Source of the DNA: Planctomycetota bacterium
GTDB taxonomy: Bacteria; Planctomycetota; UBA1135; GCA-002686595
DNA: 64,000 bases
Direction: 5' to 3'
Assembly (NCBI GenBank): GCA_029250885.1
Contig: JAQXEK010000023.1
Location: forward strand, 1 to 64,000
The notes beneath the pieces were generated by a model. That model saw nothing but the letters and a program-made list of their open reading frames with translations. It ran no database searches and was not told where the DNA came from. A program made the translations under genes and the position numbers. Below are positions 1-7,849 of this stretch, in pieces. How positions within the stretch are numbered: position 1 is the first letter of the stretch; each line of letters starts with the position of its first letter.

Positions 1-1379
1 GCGGCAGTGCTGTCACCACCGCTCTCCATGATCGGCAGGGTAGGCTGGTTTGTGAGGCCCGTGGCGTCCACGCTGTAGGAATAGAGCTCGCCCCGGATGT
101 CGCCGGTCACGAACGCGAAGTCACCACCGGGTGCGACAGCCACGCCGCGCATCTTCGCGCCGCTGTGGCTCACTGCAGGAGTCGTGTTCAGGCTCAATGA
201 GCCGTCACCCGCGACAACGAACTGGCTCACGGTTCCGTTGGCGACCACTCCGAAGATCGATCGTGTGGTGCCATCGTTGGAGTAGCCGAGGTCGAGGAGT
301 AAGCTGCCCGTAGCCGAGCCATCGAGGGCATAGGGAGAGGAGCCGACCTCGGTCAGGGTTCCATCGACGGCAATCGCATAGGCGCCGACCGTTTCATCGG
401 CTTGGTTGCCGACCCACAGGAAGTCGCCCGCGGGGGCTGCTGTCACGCAGGTCGGCGTGCCACCCGTGGTGTCGCCGTCGACCTTGGTAAGTGCGCCGCC
501 GGCGCCAATTTGGAAGGACTGCAGGCGCTCGGTGGCCTCGGTGCTCGCGGCGACATACAGGTAGTCACCCGAGGCAATGGAGATGGCCGAAAGATCCAGT
601 GTGCCGGCAACTGCACCGAAGGGGCTACCGGCAAGCTCGGTCAGTGCTCCACTAGCTGCGATCGCGAATCCCGATAGGTTGCCGCTGTCCCTGTTGCCCG
701 TGTACAGGAAGCCGCCATCCGGAGAGATGGCAATGGTCCTCGCGCCGAGAGCCGCACCGCCGGCGATCGCAAAGGGGCTGCCAGCGAGCTCGGTGAGCTC
801 TGCCGTAATCGCATCCACGCCGTAGCCTTGGATCGTCCCATTGTTGAAATTGACCACGTACAAGTACGCGAGGTCGGGAGTCAAGGCCAAGTCAATGGGG
901 GAGTTCAGGCCGGCGATCAGGTCGGCCGTGCGCAGGAAGCCGGCCGTGGGCTCGATGTAGTGTGTGCTCAGTGTGCCGGTGATAGGGGTGACGGAGAAGA
1001 GTGCTCTGGCCGTGGGCACATTAACTGTGAAGGTGATGTCAGAGGTGTCCGAAGTGCCGCCCGCGAGGGATGCGGTCACCGTGACCAGCCCGCCGATGGA
1101 GCCAGGCAAGGGAGTACCTGCGATGGCGCCTGTCGCCGCGTCGATGGTGAGTCCACTCGGCAGGGTGCCGGCGGTAATCGCGAAGGTGTCTGCCATTCCG
1201 GTGAAGGTCGGCGCATCCAGCGATGCGGCGATTCCGGCTGCAACGGTCGGCGTCGCATCTACATAGCTGAGGGCCGATGGCCCGTCGACGGGCCCTCCTC
1301 CTCCTCCTCCGCCGCCACCACAGGAGGCGACGAGGATCAGAGCGGCGACGAAAGGTGCTATCAGTGCGGGGGTTTTCAT
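1..1379 (-). CDS. Beta-propeller lipoprotein with Ig-like domain (C-terminus cut by window)
   Basis: Reading left from ATG at 1379-1377, the frame stays open to base 1 (about 459 codons), so the C-terminus lies outside the window. The N-terminus MKTPALIAPFVAALILVASC is a lipoprotein signal with lipobox VASC, followed by a run of seven glycines as a flexible tether. Residues about 40-120 resemble a putative Ig-like (He_PIG) domain, with ITAGTLPSGLTIDAATGAI. After that come repeated propeller blades of the lactonase/YncE type, each with phrases such as ISPDGGFLYTGN and SGALTELAGSPF. Likely a surface-exposed or periplasmic binding or scaffold protein; enzymatic lactonase activity cannot be asserted. 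It is divergent from the symporter at 1608. Confidence 0.85.
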   Translation of the reverse strand, partial: MKTPALIAPFVAALILVASCGGGGGGGGGPVDGPSALSYVDATPTVAAGIAASLDAPTFTGMADTFAITAGTLPSGLTIDAATGAIAGTPLPGSIGGLVTVTASLAGGTSDTSDITFTVNVPTARALFSVTPITGTLSTHYIEPTAGFLRTADLIAGLNSPIDLALTPDLAYLYVVNFNNGTIQGYGVDAITAELTELAGSPFAIAGGAALGARTIAISPDGGFLYTGNRDSGNLSGFAIAASGALTELAGSPFGAVAGTLDLSAISIASGDYLYVAASTEATERLQSFQIGAGGALTKVDGDTTGGTPTCVTAAPAGDFLWVGNQADETVGAYAIAVDGTLTEVGSSPYALDGSATGSLLLDLGYSNDGTTRSIFGVVANGTVSQFVVAGDGSLSLNTTPAVSHSGAKMRGVAVAPGGDFAFVTGDIRGELYSYSVDATGLTNQPTLPIMESGGDSTA

Positions 1380-1607
1380 GGGGCTGGTCTGCAGGGCGTG
1401 AACCGGCGCCGTTCGCAAGAAAGGCGAGCCGGGCTCTTTGGGCGGTTAAATGATGCCTAAATTTTGCAAGCGACTCAAAAGCATCATTTTACGTTGCTGC
1501 GAGATTGTACGCGCAGGATGGCACTAAGCCTAGCTCAGTGGCACACAGGAAAAGTCACGATCCTAGGCGATCCTTCCAATGTCCTGAGTCTGGGCTATCA
1601 TCGCACT
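1380..1607. promoter_or_regulatory. Divergent intergenic region with AT-rich inverted repeat
   Basis: This 228-base spacer separates the beta-propeller lipoprotein (left) from the symporter (right) and must hold both promoters. Its clearest element is an inverted repeat: arms AAATGATGC at 1448-1456 and GCATCATTT at 1481-1489, with inner arms TTTTG at 1462-1466 and CAAAA at 1476-1480. The element is markedly AT-rich against its surroundings. It could fold as an RNA hairpin or serve as an operator. No convincing -35/-10 pair was found. Confidence 0.4.
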
Positions 1608-3026
1608 ATGGAGTTAGCCCCTATCGCCGTGTTGGTCATGCTCGTCGGGATGACTTGGGTCGGAATTCGCCATTCTAGGGGTATTCAGTCCGGTGAAGAC
1701 TTTGCACTAGCGAATCGCGGTCTGTCCACGTGGGTGCTGGCGGGAACCCTAATCGCGACGTGGATTGGAACGGGCTCGATCTTCTCCAACGCGGAGTTCA
1801 CCTACGAGCGAGGGATCGCGGGATTCTTTGTGCCCCTCTCGGGCCTGGCCGGCATGCTTGTCTTGGCCGCGATTGCACCCCGGATACGCTCGCTTCCGGC
1901 CCAAACGGTCCCGGCGATCCTGGGACTGCGCTTCGGTCGGGCCGCCCAGGTCCTGGGCGCCATTGCGTTGATTGGCGCCTACATGATCATCGTCTCGTAC
2001 CAGTACCGTGCCGGCGCGGCCATTGCTGAGCGGCTCTTCCCGGCCATGGATCTGTCTTTCATGATGGGCGAGCGTGAGCTTAGCTTCTGGCCCGTGGTTT
2101 GCTGTGGATTCGTGGTCCTCTACACGGCCTTGGCTGGGCTCTGGAGCGTGGCCTCTACGGACGTGATTGCGGGGCTTGTGATCACGGTTGGCGTACTCAG
2201 CTGCTTGGCCTTGACCCTGGGCGGGTTCGGGGGTGACTCCGCGGTCTTGCCGGACTCGCACTTCGAACTCCACGGGGGGCTCGGGAAGATCGCCTGGATT
2301 GGGATCATGCTGCCGACGTTCCTGCTCATGATTGGCGACGCAAATTTGATGCAGCGTTTTTTGGCGGCCGAGAGCCCCCAGGCAGCTCGCCGCGCGGCTT
2401 GGATCGCCTGCGTCGGCTTGGTGGTGCTGGAGTCGGCGATCATTGCCCTGGCGCTGGTTGGCAAGGCCCAGCTCGAGACGGCTCCCGCAAACTCAGCCCA
2501 CGTGATTGTAGACGTAGCTTTCCACCTTGTGCCCCCGGTGATCGGCGCGATGCTAGCCGCGGCCATCGTTGCGGTGATCTTGTCGACAGCAGATTCATTC
2601 TTGTTGGCCTGTTCGACCTCGGCGGCTTCGGACTTCCGGGGAGAGGCTTCTGGCATGCAGCCGGTCACAGCTAAGCGGCATCGCATGAGCGTCGCCTTGT
2701 TTGGTGTCCTGGCCCTTGGCATCGCCTACACCTCGGACAAGTTCTTCGACGTTGCCCTGTACGCCTATACCCTTTACGGCGTAACGCTGACCCCCGCCGT
2801 GGTCGCCGCGATCTTCTTTCCCAGGACCAAGCCGGCAGCCGTGGTCGGAGGCATGTTCTGCGGCCTTGTGACCGCGATCCTGTGGAAGCTCTTCGTAGCT
2901 GGCGATGAGGGCATTGTGGCCCTAGACCCCGTCATTCCAGCCCTTTCCGCCAATCTAATGGCCCTGTTGGTCTTCCAATCGTTGAATCCTAAGCCCCCGG
3001 ACCACAGCCCCCAAACCACTACCTAG
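1608..3026 (+). CDS. Sodium:solute symporter (SSS family)
   Basis: A 472-residue multispanning protein, expected to couple sodium entry to uptake of an organic solute; the substrate cannot be read from sequence. The N-terminus MELAPIAVLVMLVGMTWVG is a membrane helix, followed by the SSF-type segment GEDFALANRGLSTW and about 12-13 hydrophobic spans. TADSFLLACSTSAASDF near residue 330 matches the conserved SSS region around transmembrane segment 8 (sodium site). The frame runs open from 1464, but its first 48 residues are not membrane-like and cover the inverted repeat, so ATG 1608 is preferred. The PH-domain gene begins 2 bases after its stop, indicating one transcript. Confidence 0.88.
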   Translation: MELAPIAVLVMLVGMTWVGIRHSRGIQSGEDFALANRGLSTWVLAGTLIATWIGTGSIFSNAEFTYERGIAGFFVPLSGLAGMLVLAAIAPRIRSLPAQTVPAILGLRFGRAAQVLGAIALIGAYMIIVSYQYRAGAAIAERLFPAMDLSFMMGERELSFWPVVCCGFVVLYTALAGLWSVASTDVIAGLVITVGVLSCLALTLGGFGGDSAVLPDSHFELHGGLGKIAWIGIMLPTFLLMIGDANLMQRFLAAESPQAARRAAWIACVGLVVLESAIIALALVGKAQLETAPANSAHVIVDVAFHLVPPVIGAMLAAAIVAVILSTADSFLLACSTSAASDFRGEASGMQPVTAKRHRMSVALFGVLALGIAYTSDKFFDVALYAYTLYGVTLTPAVVAAIFFPRTKPAAVVGGMFCGLVTAILWKLFVAGDEGIVALDPVIPALSANLMALLVFQSLNPKPPDHSPQTTT

Positions 3027-3028
3027 CC

Positions 3029-3619
3029 ATGACTCTGACCCCCTCGGATTCTGCACCGCGCCATACCGATGACGGCAGCCGCATCCTGCTCGAAGCGCGC
3101 TTTGATCCTCGCCTTAAGCACTACTTCATGCTGCAGGCACTGCTCATTCAGCTGGTGACCTTCTTCGGCATCATTCTAATTCCCTTCTGGGCGCTGCTCA
3201 TCGGACCGGTTGTGCACCGCCGTCAGTACGAGGCCCTCGAGTGCGAGCTGACGGAGCGCAGCCTTAACTTCCGCCGGGGCTTCCTGTTCCGCGTGCAGAA
3301 GAATGTGCCCCTAGACAAGATTACGGACCTCGCCCTAAACGAGGGGCCGATCCTGCGCTTCCTCGGTCTTTGCTCGTTGACTATCGAGACGGCTGGCGGT
3401 GGGGCGGGCACGGCCATGGGCCAGGCGGCACTGGTCGGCATCATGGACCCCGTCGAGTTTCGAAACGCGGTGATTCGTCAACGGGACCTAGCCGTGTCCG
3501 GACAAGGTTCCCGGGCCATCGCTGCGGAACCACAAAGCGATGCTTCGGGACAGGTGCTCGAAGACATCCGGGACAGTCTGGGGCGCATCGAGAAGATGAT
3601 GGCTGCCAAGAAGGATTAG
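3029..3619 (+). CDS. Bacterial PH domain membrane protein (YdbS/bPH2-like)
   Basis: A 196-residue protein. Residues about 27-62 form a hydrophobic hairpin (LQALLIQLVTFFGIILIPFW) followed by VVHRRQYEALECELTERSLNFRRG. This is the typical layout of the bPH2 (PF03703) family, where a PH-like fold follows membrane helices. The downstream part includes VPLDKITDLAL and SLTIETAGG. The last 60 residues are hydrophilic and probably helical. Function in the family is poorly known (membrane-associated, sometimes stress related). It starts 2 bases after the symporter stop, so it is probably co-transcribed and may be an accessory of it. The convergent IMPase-family gene ends 5 bases beyond its stop. Confidence 0.75.
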   Translation: MTLTPSDSAPRHTDDGSRILLEARFDPRLKHYFMLQALLIQLVTFFGIILIPFWALLIGPVVHRRQYEALECELTERSLNFRRGFLFRVQKNVPLDKITDLALNEGPILRFLGLCSLTIETAGGGAGTAMGQAALVGIMDPVEFRNAVIRQRDLAVSGQGSRAIAAEPQSDASGQVLEDIRDSLGRIEKMMAAKKD

Positions 3620-3624
3620 GCGCC

Positions 3625-4461
3625 CTACTCAGGTAGCCGCTCATTGATAAGGGCTTCATGCAGGGCTTTATGAACGCGCCTGGAGCCCCCGAGAAAGCGT
3701 CGGTCCGAGGGCCGGATGCGGGGGGCGCCCGCAAAGGTGGTGAAGACCCCGCCGGCCTCCCGCAGGATTAGGCCGCCCGCGACCTCGGGGAAGGCGTCCT
3801 TGGTCAGTGCAACTACGCCGTCGTACCGACCACAGGCCACGTGGCACAGGTTGACGCCGAACGAGTTTGTGTTGCGGTACAGGTCAAAATCACCGGGCTG
3901 GCCGGTCAAGCGCGCAAACACCCGGCTGGCCTCCTGCGGGTCGGCGTAGTTGTAGGTCAGGTTGTAGGTGATACGGGGACCTTCCTTCGCGAAGGGAAGC
4001 TGGTCGTTCACGTGGATCGGGTTTCCGTTGCAGGTCGCGCCTTGGCCTAGGTGCGCCTCGAAGAGCTCGTTTGTACTGGGGTCGAGAACCAGGGCAAAGA
4101 CGGGCTGGCCGCGGTGCACGTGGGCTACCACAATACCGAAGTGGGCGAGCCCCGCAAGGAACGTGTGGGTGCCGCTGATCGGGTCGCACACCCATAGATC
4201 TTGGGCGTCGTCGGCCGCCTCAAAGTGCTTCTCTTCGGCGAGTAGCACGTGCGCGGGGGCGCTCCTAGCCAGCAGCTCCGCAAGCTCGTTCTCAATGCGT
4301 AGGTCCTCTTCCGTCAGGTATTGCTTCGCCTGGCCGATGTCCTGCAGCTTGCCGGCGCGACCGCGAATACGCTGGCCGGATGCTTGGACGAACTGGCGTA
4401 CCTGGTCATAGAGGGCCGCGAAGGGGCCGTGGCTCGGGTTCGTGGGGGATGGCGGTTGCAT
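3625..4461 (-). CDS. Inositol monophosphatase family protein with altered metal-site motifs
   Basis: 278 residues from ATG 4461; the frame extends to 4542, but the extra 27 residues do not look like family sequence. The fold is recognisable from LLAEEKH (the first acidic motif), WVCDPISGTHTF (corresponding to W-x-DPIDGT-x-NF) and PEVAGGLILREAGG (corresponding to WD-x-AAG-x-LI-x-EAGG). Two metal-binding aspartates are changed: the second Asp of DPIDGT is Ser, and the Asp of the WD motif is Glu after Pro. Classical members hydrolyse inositol phosphates, histidinol phosphate or 3'-phosphoadenosine phosphates with magnesium. Here catalysis may be weak, shifted or lost. Divergent from the DEAD-box gene. 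Confidence 0.8.
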   Translation of the reverse strand: MQPPSPTNPSHGPFAALYDQVRQFVQASGQRIRGRAGKLQDIGQAKQYLTEEDLRIENELAELLARSAPAHVLLAEEKHFEAADDAQDLWVCDPISGTHTFLAGLAHFGIVVAHVHRGQPVFALVLDPSTNELFEAHLGQGATCNGNPIHVNDQLPFAKEGPRITYNLTYNYADPQEASRVFARLTGQPGDFDLYRNTNSFGVNLCHVACGRYDGVVALTKDAFPEVAGGLILREAGGVFTTFAGAPRIRPSDRRFLGGSRRVHKALHEALINERLPE

Positions 4462-4637
4462 GGCTTCCAAGCAGGTTAGCGCCGCTTTTCCACGGACGGG
4501 TTGCTTTTCAGGTATGATCTTGGCTTCAAAATCATCGGGCACAACAGGGTCTCACCTATTTGAGAATCGCGTCCCGCAAGACCTCACTCGCCTCTCCCAC
4601 TGTTGTGGAGGACGAGTCCAAGCGATTCCAGAGATCC

Positions 4638-6185
4638 ATGAACCAATCCCATGATGGTTCTGACCAAGATACCGGTCAGAGCTTTGGTGCCGGCGTAAGC
4701 CAGCCCTCCCGCACAAAGTCCAAGAAGAAGCCCCGGGGCAAGTCCGCCGGAAACTCGGACAGCAAGCCCCGCGGCCCGCGCCGCCGAGATTCGGCCGAGC
4801 GCCCCCGCCGTCGCGGCCAAGGCGCCCCCGCTGCGCCCGTCGCCGTCGCTCCCGAGCCCAAGCGCGACTTGGTCGAAGACTACGTCAGTAAGCTCAACGA
4901 CGAGACTGAGACCACGGCCGCTGGGTTCGAGGTCTTCGACCTAGGCAAGCGCATTAACCGCGCCATCGCCGAGGCCGGCTACAAGAATCCGCGCCCAATC
5001 CAAGCCGAGTCGATCCAGCCGATCCTTGACGGCTGCGACATCCTGGGGCTGGCCCAGACCGGCACTGGCAAGACGGCTGCCTTCGTGCTGCCCATCCTGC
5101 ACCGCCTGCTCAAGGGCGGTCGCCCGGGTATCTTCCCCCGTGTGCTTGTGATCTCGCCCACCCGCGAGCTGACTAACCAAATCCACGGCGAAGTTGAAGC
5201 TCTCGGTAAGTACACCGGCGTCAAGTCTATGACCGTCTTCGGCGGTGTAGGCGTAAACCCCCAGATGCGCGCCTTGCGCAACAAGCCGGATGTGGTAGTG
5301 GCCTGTCCTGGTCGCCTACTCGACCTCATTAGCCGCGGCTCTGTGCGCCTCTCCGGTGTGGAGGTGTTGGTGCTCGACGAGGCCGACCACATGTTCGACA
5401 TGGGCTTCCTTCCCGATGTGCGCAAGGTGATCTCCTACCTGCCAAAGCGCCGCCAGAACCTGCTCTTTTCGGCCACCATGCCCAAGGAGATCCGCCACCT
5501 TACGAAGGAGGTCCTGACCGACCCTGTCGTGGTCGAGCTCAACCACCAGGCTCCGGTGGAGACTATCGAGCACAAGCTCTATCCTGTGCACCCCACGCGC
5601 AAGGGCGACCTGCTGCAGCGCATGGTCTGTGAGGAGGACTTTCGCTCGGCGATCGTCTTCACCCGCACGAAGTACCGGGCGAAGAACTTAGCAAAGAAGC
5701 TCGGTCGCGACGGGCACCGCGCAGTTGCCCTCCAGGGCAACATGAGCCAGCCCCAGCGCGACCGCGCCATGGCCGGCTTTAAGGACGGCACCTTCGAGAT
5801 CCTAGTGGCCACTGACATCGCCGCCCGCGGCATCGATGTGGCCGGCGTCTCCCACGTGATTAACTTTGACATCCCGGGCACCCCCGAGGCATACATGCAC
5901 CGCATCGGCCGCACCGGCCGCAGCGAGCAAGAGGGCAAGGCTTGCACCTACGTCACGAAGGAGGACTTCTCCCAAATCAAGGCCATCGAGAAGAAGCTCG
6001 GAGTAGCCATCCCTCGCGTTAAGCTTGAGGACTTCGCCGTCGGCTCCAAGGGCGGCGACGCAGAGCTCGTCCGCAAGGGCGGTGGGGGACAAGGGCGTCG
6101 CCCCGGTGGCTTTAAGCCTGGAAAAGGTGGCCGGGGCGCTGGCCAACCGAACAAGCGACGGGGTGGGCACCGCCGAGGGCGCTAA
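4638..6185 (+). CDS. DEAD-box ATP-dependent RNA helicase
   Basis: 515 residues from ATG 4638 (frame open from 4560). The order is a basic Lys/Arg/Pro-rich N-terminal tail of about 80 residues, Q motif (GYKNPRPIQAESIQPIL), motif I AQTGTGKTAAF, Ia PTRELTNQ, II DEADHMFDMGF, III SAT, then the second RecA domain with ATDIAARGID and HRIGRTGR. It ends in a Gly/Arg/Lys-rich tail. This is the RhlE/CsdA-type architecture that unwinds structured RNA in ribosome assembly or mRNA decay. Both charged tails suggest non-specific RNA binding. It is monocistronic: a strong hairpin follows at 6237-6265. The exact paralogue (RhlE, DeaD, RhlB) is not decided. Confidence 0.93.
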   Translation: MNQSHDGSDQDTGQSFGAGVSQPSRTKSKKKPRGKSAGNSDSKPRGPRRRDSAERPRRRGQGAPAAPVAVAPEPKRDLVEDYVSKLNDETETTAAGFEVFDLGKRINRAIAEAGYKNPRPIQAESIQPILDGCDILGLAQTGTGKTAAFVLPILHRLLKGGRPGIFPRVLVISPTRELTNQIHGEVEALGKYTGVKSMTVFGGVGVNPQMRALRNKPDVVVACPGRLLDLISRGSVRLSGVEVLVLDEADHMFDMGFLPDVRKVISYLPKRRQNLLFSATMPKEIRHLTKEVLTDPVVVELNHQAPVETIEHKLYPVHPTRKGDLLQRMVCEEDFRSAIVFTRTKYRAKNLAKKLGRDGHRAVALQGNMSQPQRDRAMAGFKDGTFEILVATDIAARGIDVAGVSHVINFDIPGTPEAYMHRIGRTGRSEQEGKACTYVTKEDFSQIKAIEKKLGVAIPRVKLEDFAVGSKGGDAELVRKGGGGQGRRPGGFKPGKGGRGAGQPNKRRGGHRRGR

Positions 6186-6236
6186 TCCCTCTTTGAGCTC
6201 GCGCTAAGGGGTACAGCTCTTGGCGTCGCCTAGTTG

Positions 6237-6265
6237 GGCGCTCCACTTTGCCTAAGTGGGGCGCC
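6237..6265 (+). terminator. Hairpin terminator after the DEAD-box gene
   Basis: Arms GGCGCTCCACTT (6237-6248) and AAGTGGGGCGCC (6254-6265) pair over 12 positions with one G-T wobble around a 5-base loop, followed by TTT. The U tract is short, so termination may be partial, but the stem is the strongest in this gap. Confidence 0.7.
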
Positions 6266-6300
6266 TTTCGCATAGTGGGCTTCGATTGGGACGCCTAACA

Positions 6301-6447
6301 CGTCCCCCCCCGCGTAGCGCCCCCCCCAGGACCCCGAACCCAACCCAGACGCCATAGCGGATCCCACCACTCGTACCAATTAACCAACCCACCCTAGAGA
6401 TCCCCCGCCTGCCAAGCTATCTTACTCCCCGCGCCCAGCGCCCCCCC
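6301..6447 (+). promoter_or_regulatory. C-rich, G-poor dnaB leader without a Shine-Dalgarno sequence
   Basis: By hand count this 147-base stretch holds about 78 C and 23 G. Two runs of eight C (6304-6311 and 6320-6327) flank GCGTAGCG, and seven C (6441-6447) abut the dnaB ATG. No purine-rich ribosome-binding sequence is visible. Long C-over-G bubbles are the known hallmark of Rho-utilisation (rut) sites, and the complementary strand carries G runs that could form quadruplexes. A regulatory role for dnaB is inference. Confidence 0.45.
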
Positions 6448-7830
6448 ATGAGCAACGACTACACCGGCCGGATCCCACCCCACAACCTAGACGCCGAGCG
6501 CGCGGTCCTAGGCGCCCTCCTACTCTCCGGGGACCGCATCCCCGACGCCCTTGAGGTCGTCGGCTCCGACGACTTCTTCGACCCGCGCCACGAGGTCCTG
6601 TTCGACACCCTCGAGTCGATGAGCGAGGCGGGCATTCCCATCGAACCGGTCAGCGTCGCCCAGGCCCTTGCCGCTAAGGACGAGAAGAGCATCGTCGGTG
6701 GCGCAGCCTACGTCGGCGAGCTGCTCGCAGCTGTCACATCCGCCGCCCACCTGACCCACCACGCGGGCATCGTCACCCACTGCTCTACCCTGCGCCGGTT
6801 AATCCAAAAGGCAACGGAGATCATCGAGTCCGCCCAGGGCACCGCGATCGAAGAGGAGGCCGTGAAGCTCTTGATGGACAAGAGCGAGCAGGGCATCTTC
6901 GAAGTCTCTGCGGGCCGCGATACCAGCGACGCTACCTCCGTAGACGACGCCATCGGCGAGGCGTTCAAGGCTTTAGAGGCACGCAGTGGTTCCGACGGCC
7001 TTCCCGGACTCACTACAGGCTTCTACGATCTCGATCGGCTGCTGGCTGGCCTGAACGGCGGCGACCTGGTGATCCTCGCCGCGCGTCCCTCCATGGGCAA
7101 GACGGCCTTTGCACTGAACCTGATCGAGAACGCGGTCATGTCTAACCCGCCTTGGCTTGGCGGCGAGTCGCCCACGGCGCTCATGTTCAGCCTGGAGATG
7201 GGCAGCGTGCAGCTGGTCAATCGACTGCTCTGCTCCCGGGCCCAGGTCGACGCCCACAAGCTGCGCACCGGCGACATCGACCACGACGATCGCCTGGACC
7301 TCAACAGTGCCGCCGACGACTACCGTGGCGCCAAGCTCTTCATCGACGACAACGAGAGCCTGTCCATCATGGGCCTGCGCAGCCGCGCGCGGCGCATCCG
7401 CTCCCTGCACGGGCTGCACATGATCGTCGTTGACTACCTGCAGCTACTCAAGGCGCCCAACGCCGAAAACCGCCTCCAGGAGATCAGCACCATCAGTCGA
7501 TCGCTCAAGGCCCTAGCCCGCGAGCTCGACGTTCCCGTGATTGCCCTGGCCCAGCTCAGTCGCCAGGTCGAGCAGCGCGACCCGCCTCGGCCGCAGCTCT
7601 CGGACCTGCGCGAGTCGGGCTCCATCGAGCAGGACGCCGACGTTGTGATGATGCTCTACCGTGCGGAGTACTACTCAAAGTTCCGCACGGACGAGAACAT
7701 CGGCCAGGCGGAGATCATCATCGCCAAGCACCGAAACGGCCCCACCGGCGACGTGAAGCTTGGCTTCCGCCCCGAGTTTATGCGCTTCACGAATCTGACC
7801 TACACCGAGGTCGAGACGATCCCGACTTGA
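6448..7830 (+). CDS. dnaB: Replicative DNA helicase DnaB
   Basis: 460 residues, the family's normal length. The N-terminal DnaB domain begins PHNLDAERAVLGALLL. The C-terminal RecA-like domain shows Walker A ARPSMGKTAF near residue 212, MFSLEMGS (H1a region), Walker B IVVDYLQLL, the H3 region ALAQLSRQVEQR and SGSIEQDADVVMMLYR. It unwinds DNA at the replication fork as a hexameric ring. No intein is present in the Walker region. ATG 6448 is fixed by family alignment, although its leader has no visible ribosome-binding site. bamA begins 19 bases downstream and may be partly co-transcribed. Confidence 0.97.
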   Translation: MSNDYTGRIPPHNLDAERAVLGALLLSGDRIPDALEVVGSDDFFDPRHEVLFDTLESMSEAGIPIEPVSVAQALAAKDEKSIVGGAAYVGELLAAVTSAAHLTHHAGIVTHCSTLRRLIQKATEIIESAQGTAIEEEAVKLLMDKSEQGIFEVSAGRDTSDATSVDDAIGEAFKALEARSGSDGLPGLTTGFYDLDRLLAGLNGGDLVILAARPSMGKTAFALNLIENAVMSNPPWLGGESPTALMFSLEMGSVQLVNRLLCSRAQVDAHKLRTGDIDHDDRLDLNSAADDYRGAKLFIDDNESLSIMGLRSRARRIRSLHGLHMIVVDYLQLLKAPNAENRLQEISTISRSLKALARELDVPVIALAQLSRQVEQRDPPRPQLSDLRESGSIEQDADVVMMLYRAEYYSKFRTDENIGQAEIIIAKHRNGPTGDVKLGFRPEFMRFTNLTYTEVETIPT

Positions 7831-7849
7831 CCCTAGAAGATTCGTAACC

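Noticed and set aside
828-1460. Plus-strand ORF of 210 codons
   Set aside because: Gly/Arg-rich and antisense to the truncated lipoprotein gene, whose domains are recognisable.
1464-1607. Upstream extension of the first symporter
   Set aside because: Non-membrane sequence that covers the inverted repeat; ATG 1608 opens directly into a membrane helix.
7080-7110. Possible intein in the DnaB Walker motif
   Set aside because: The Walker A sequence is continuous and the protein has the normal 460 residues.
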